Source: Azolla caroliniana (lineage: Eukaryota; Polypodiophyta). From it: a DNA stretch of 64,000 bases. Made by a program: the position numbers and the translations under genes. Below the pieces are notes generated by a model that saw only the letters and a program-made list of their open reading frames with translations, did no database searches and had not been told where the DNA came from. The stretch spans positions 21,390,001 to 21,454,000 of the forward strand of contig JBHGNT010000008.1 of assembly GCA_043228905.1 (NCBI GenBank), in the 5' to 3' direction. Shown one piece after another: positions 63,621 through 64,000 of the stretch; positions within the stretch are counted from its first letter, which is position 1; the number at the start of each line of letters is the position of its first letter.

Positions 63621-64000
63621 ACATGTGTGTGTTTGTATGGGCTTTGCTTGAATGTTGACATTGTCTGGACCTAGAGCCTCGACCAACCACAATGTTCGTC
63701 GATCATTGCTAGTCTTTTTCCATGTTGAGTTTCACAATGCTCCATCGCAAAACAAATGTTACCAAACCTTAGTAGAAATCTGATGGTTGTATGTGGTATC
63801 GGCTTCTCCGACCAAAACCCTCCCATTTACGAGCATGTCATGCATTTATGGAGTCCATATGCTCATAGATCAAACCATTACCTCGAATTTTCTGAACTTC
63901 TTTGAACGTATTGAGGCCTCTGGTTTTGCGATAGTACGAAGGTTCTAATTTGGATATGGATGCAAAGGATTAAATGGCATAAAATAGTCATACAACACAT
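63621..64000. other. Window end without recognised features
   Basis: Unique-looking sequence upstream of the WD40 gene; nothing recognised. Confidence 0.4.

Noticed and set aside
63254-63692. His/Tyr/Thr- or Met/Tyr/Val/Cys-rich frames
   Set aside because: Translation of the (ATAC)n microsatellite.
1-64000. CRISPR array or bacterial operons
   Set aside because: No spacer-repeat pattern; introns, tRNA type and retroelements show a eukaryotic nuclear genome.

Overview
The window looks like nuclear DNA of a vascular plant, most likely a fern. The evidence is an intron-containing cellulose-synthase-like D (CSLD) gene, a JINGUBANG-type WD40 gene, a PLS-type PPR gene whose repeat wording resembles fern PPR proteins, a nuclear tRNA-His, and about 45 kb of plant-type Copia, Gypsy and LINE retroelements. 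The fern placement is inference from recalled protein style; no search was run.

Left part (1-36 kb): retroelement territory. 1-1555 is the 3' end of a Gypsy element with its LTR. It is followed by an HSP90 gene fragment (from 1907), then a solo Copia LTR (2513-8080) into whose CT microsatellite a complete LINE (about 2823-7780) has inserted. Next comes a deep nest. Copia A (8597-32535, TSD CATTA) carries Copia B (13904-32133, minus strand, TSD AGAGA) inside its 3' LTR. Copia B is in turn broken by a solo LTR (17344-17900, TSD TGATC), by Copia C (18355-23263) and by Gypsy D (24677-31753). Remnants of two further Gypsies related to D (E and F) follow at about 33.4-36.0 kb.

Middle part (36-51 kb): a long near-perfect hairpin (36405-36519), a decayed Copia LTR, and a second complete LINE (38459-44826, minus strand, 15-bp TSD, poly-A tail) that sits in a pyrimidine-rich tract of about 1.4 kb. 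Just beyond the tract, 46086-46144 carries a well-formed hammerhead ribozyme motif of the minimal, dimer-forming type I class, 30 nt downstream of a TATA box. Then a decayed Gypsy integrase fragment, AT-rich spacer, and TG/CT repeat blocks.

Right part (51-64 kb): the genic end, with CSLD (three exons, plus strand), tRNA-His(GTG) (minus), a PPR gene (minus, with an apparent 1-nt frameshift near its end), and the WD40 gene (minus). These genes are independent and do not form a pathway.

Most notable: the hammerhead ribozyme; a LINE whose two ORFs share one frame and are separated only by TGA-CGG, a known leaky-stop context, with no usable ATG for ORF2; a Gypsy family whose proteins read like the fungal type; conserved RNA hairpins and tRNA-like modules in its LTRs; and an unusual conserved C-terminal extension on the Copia A/B polyproteins.
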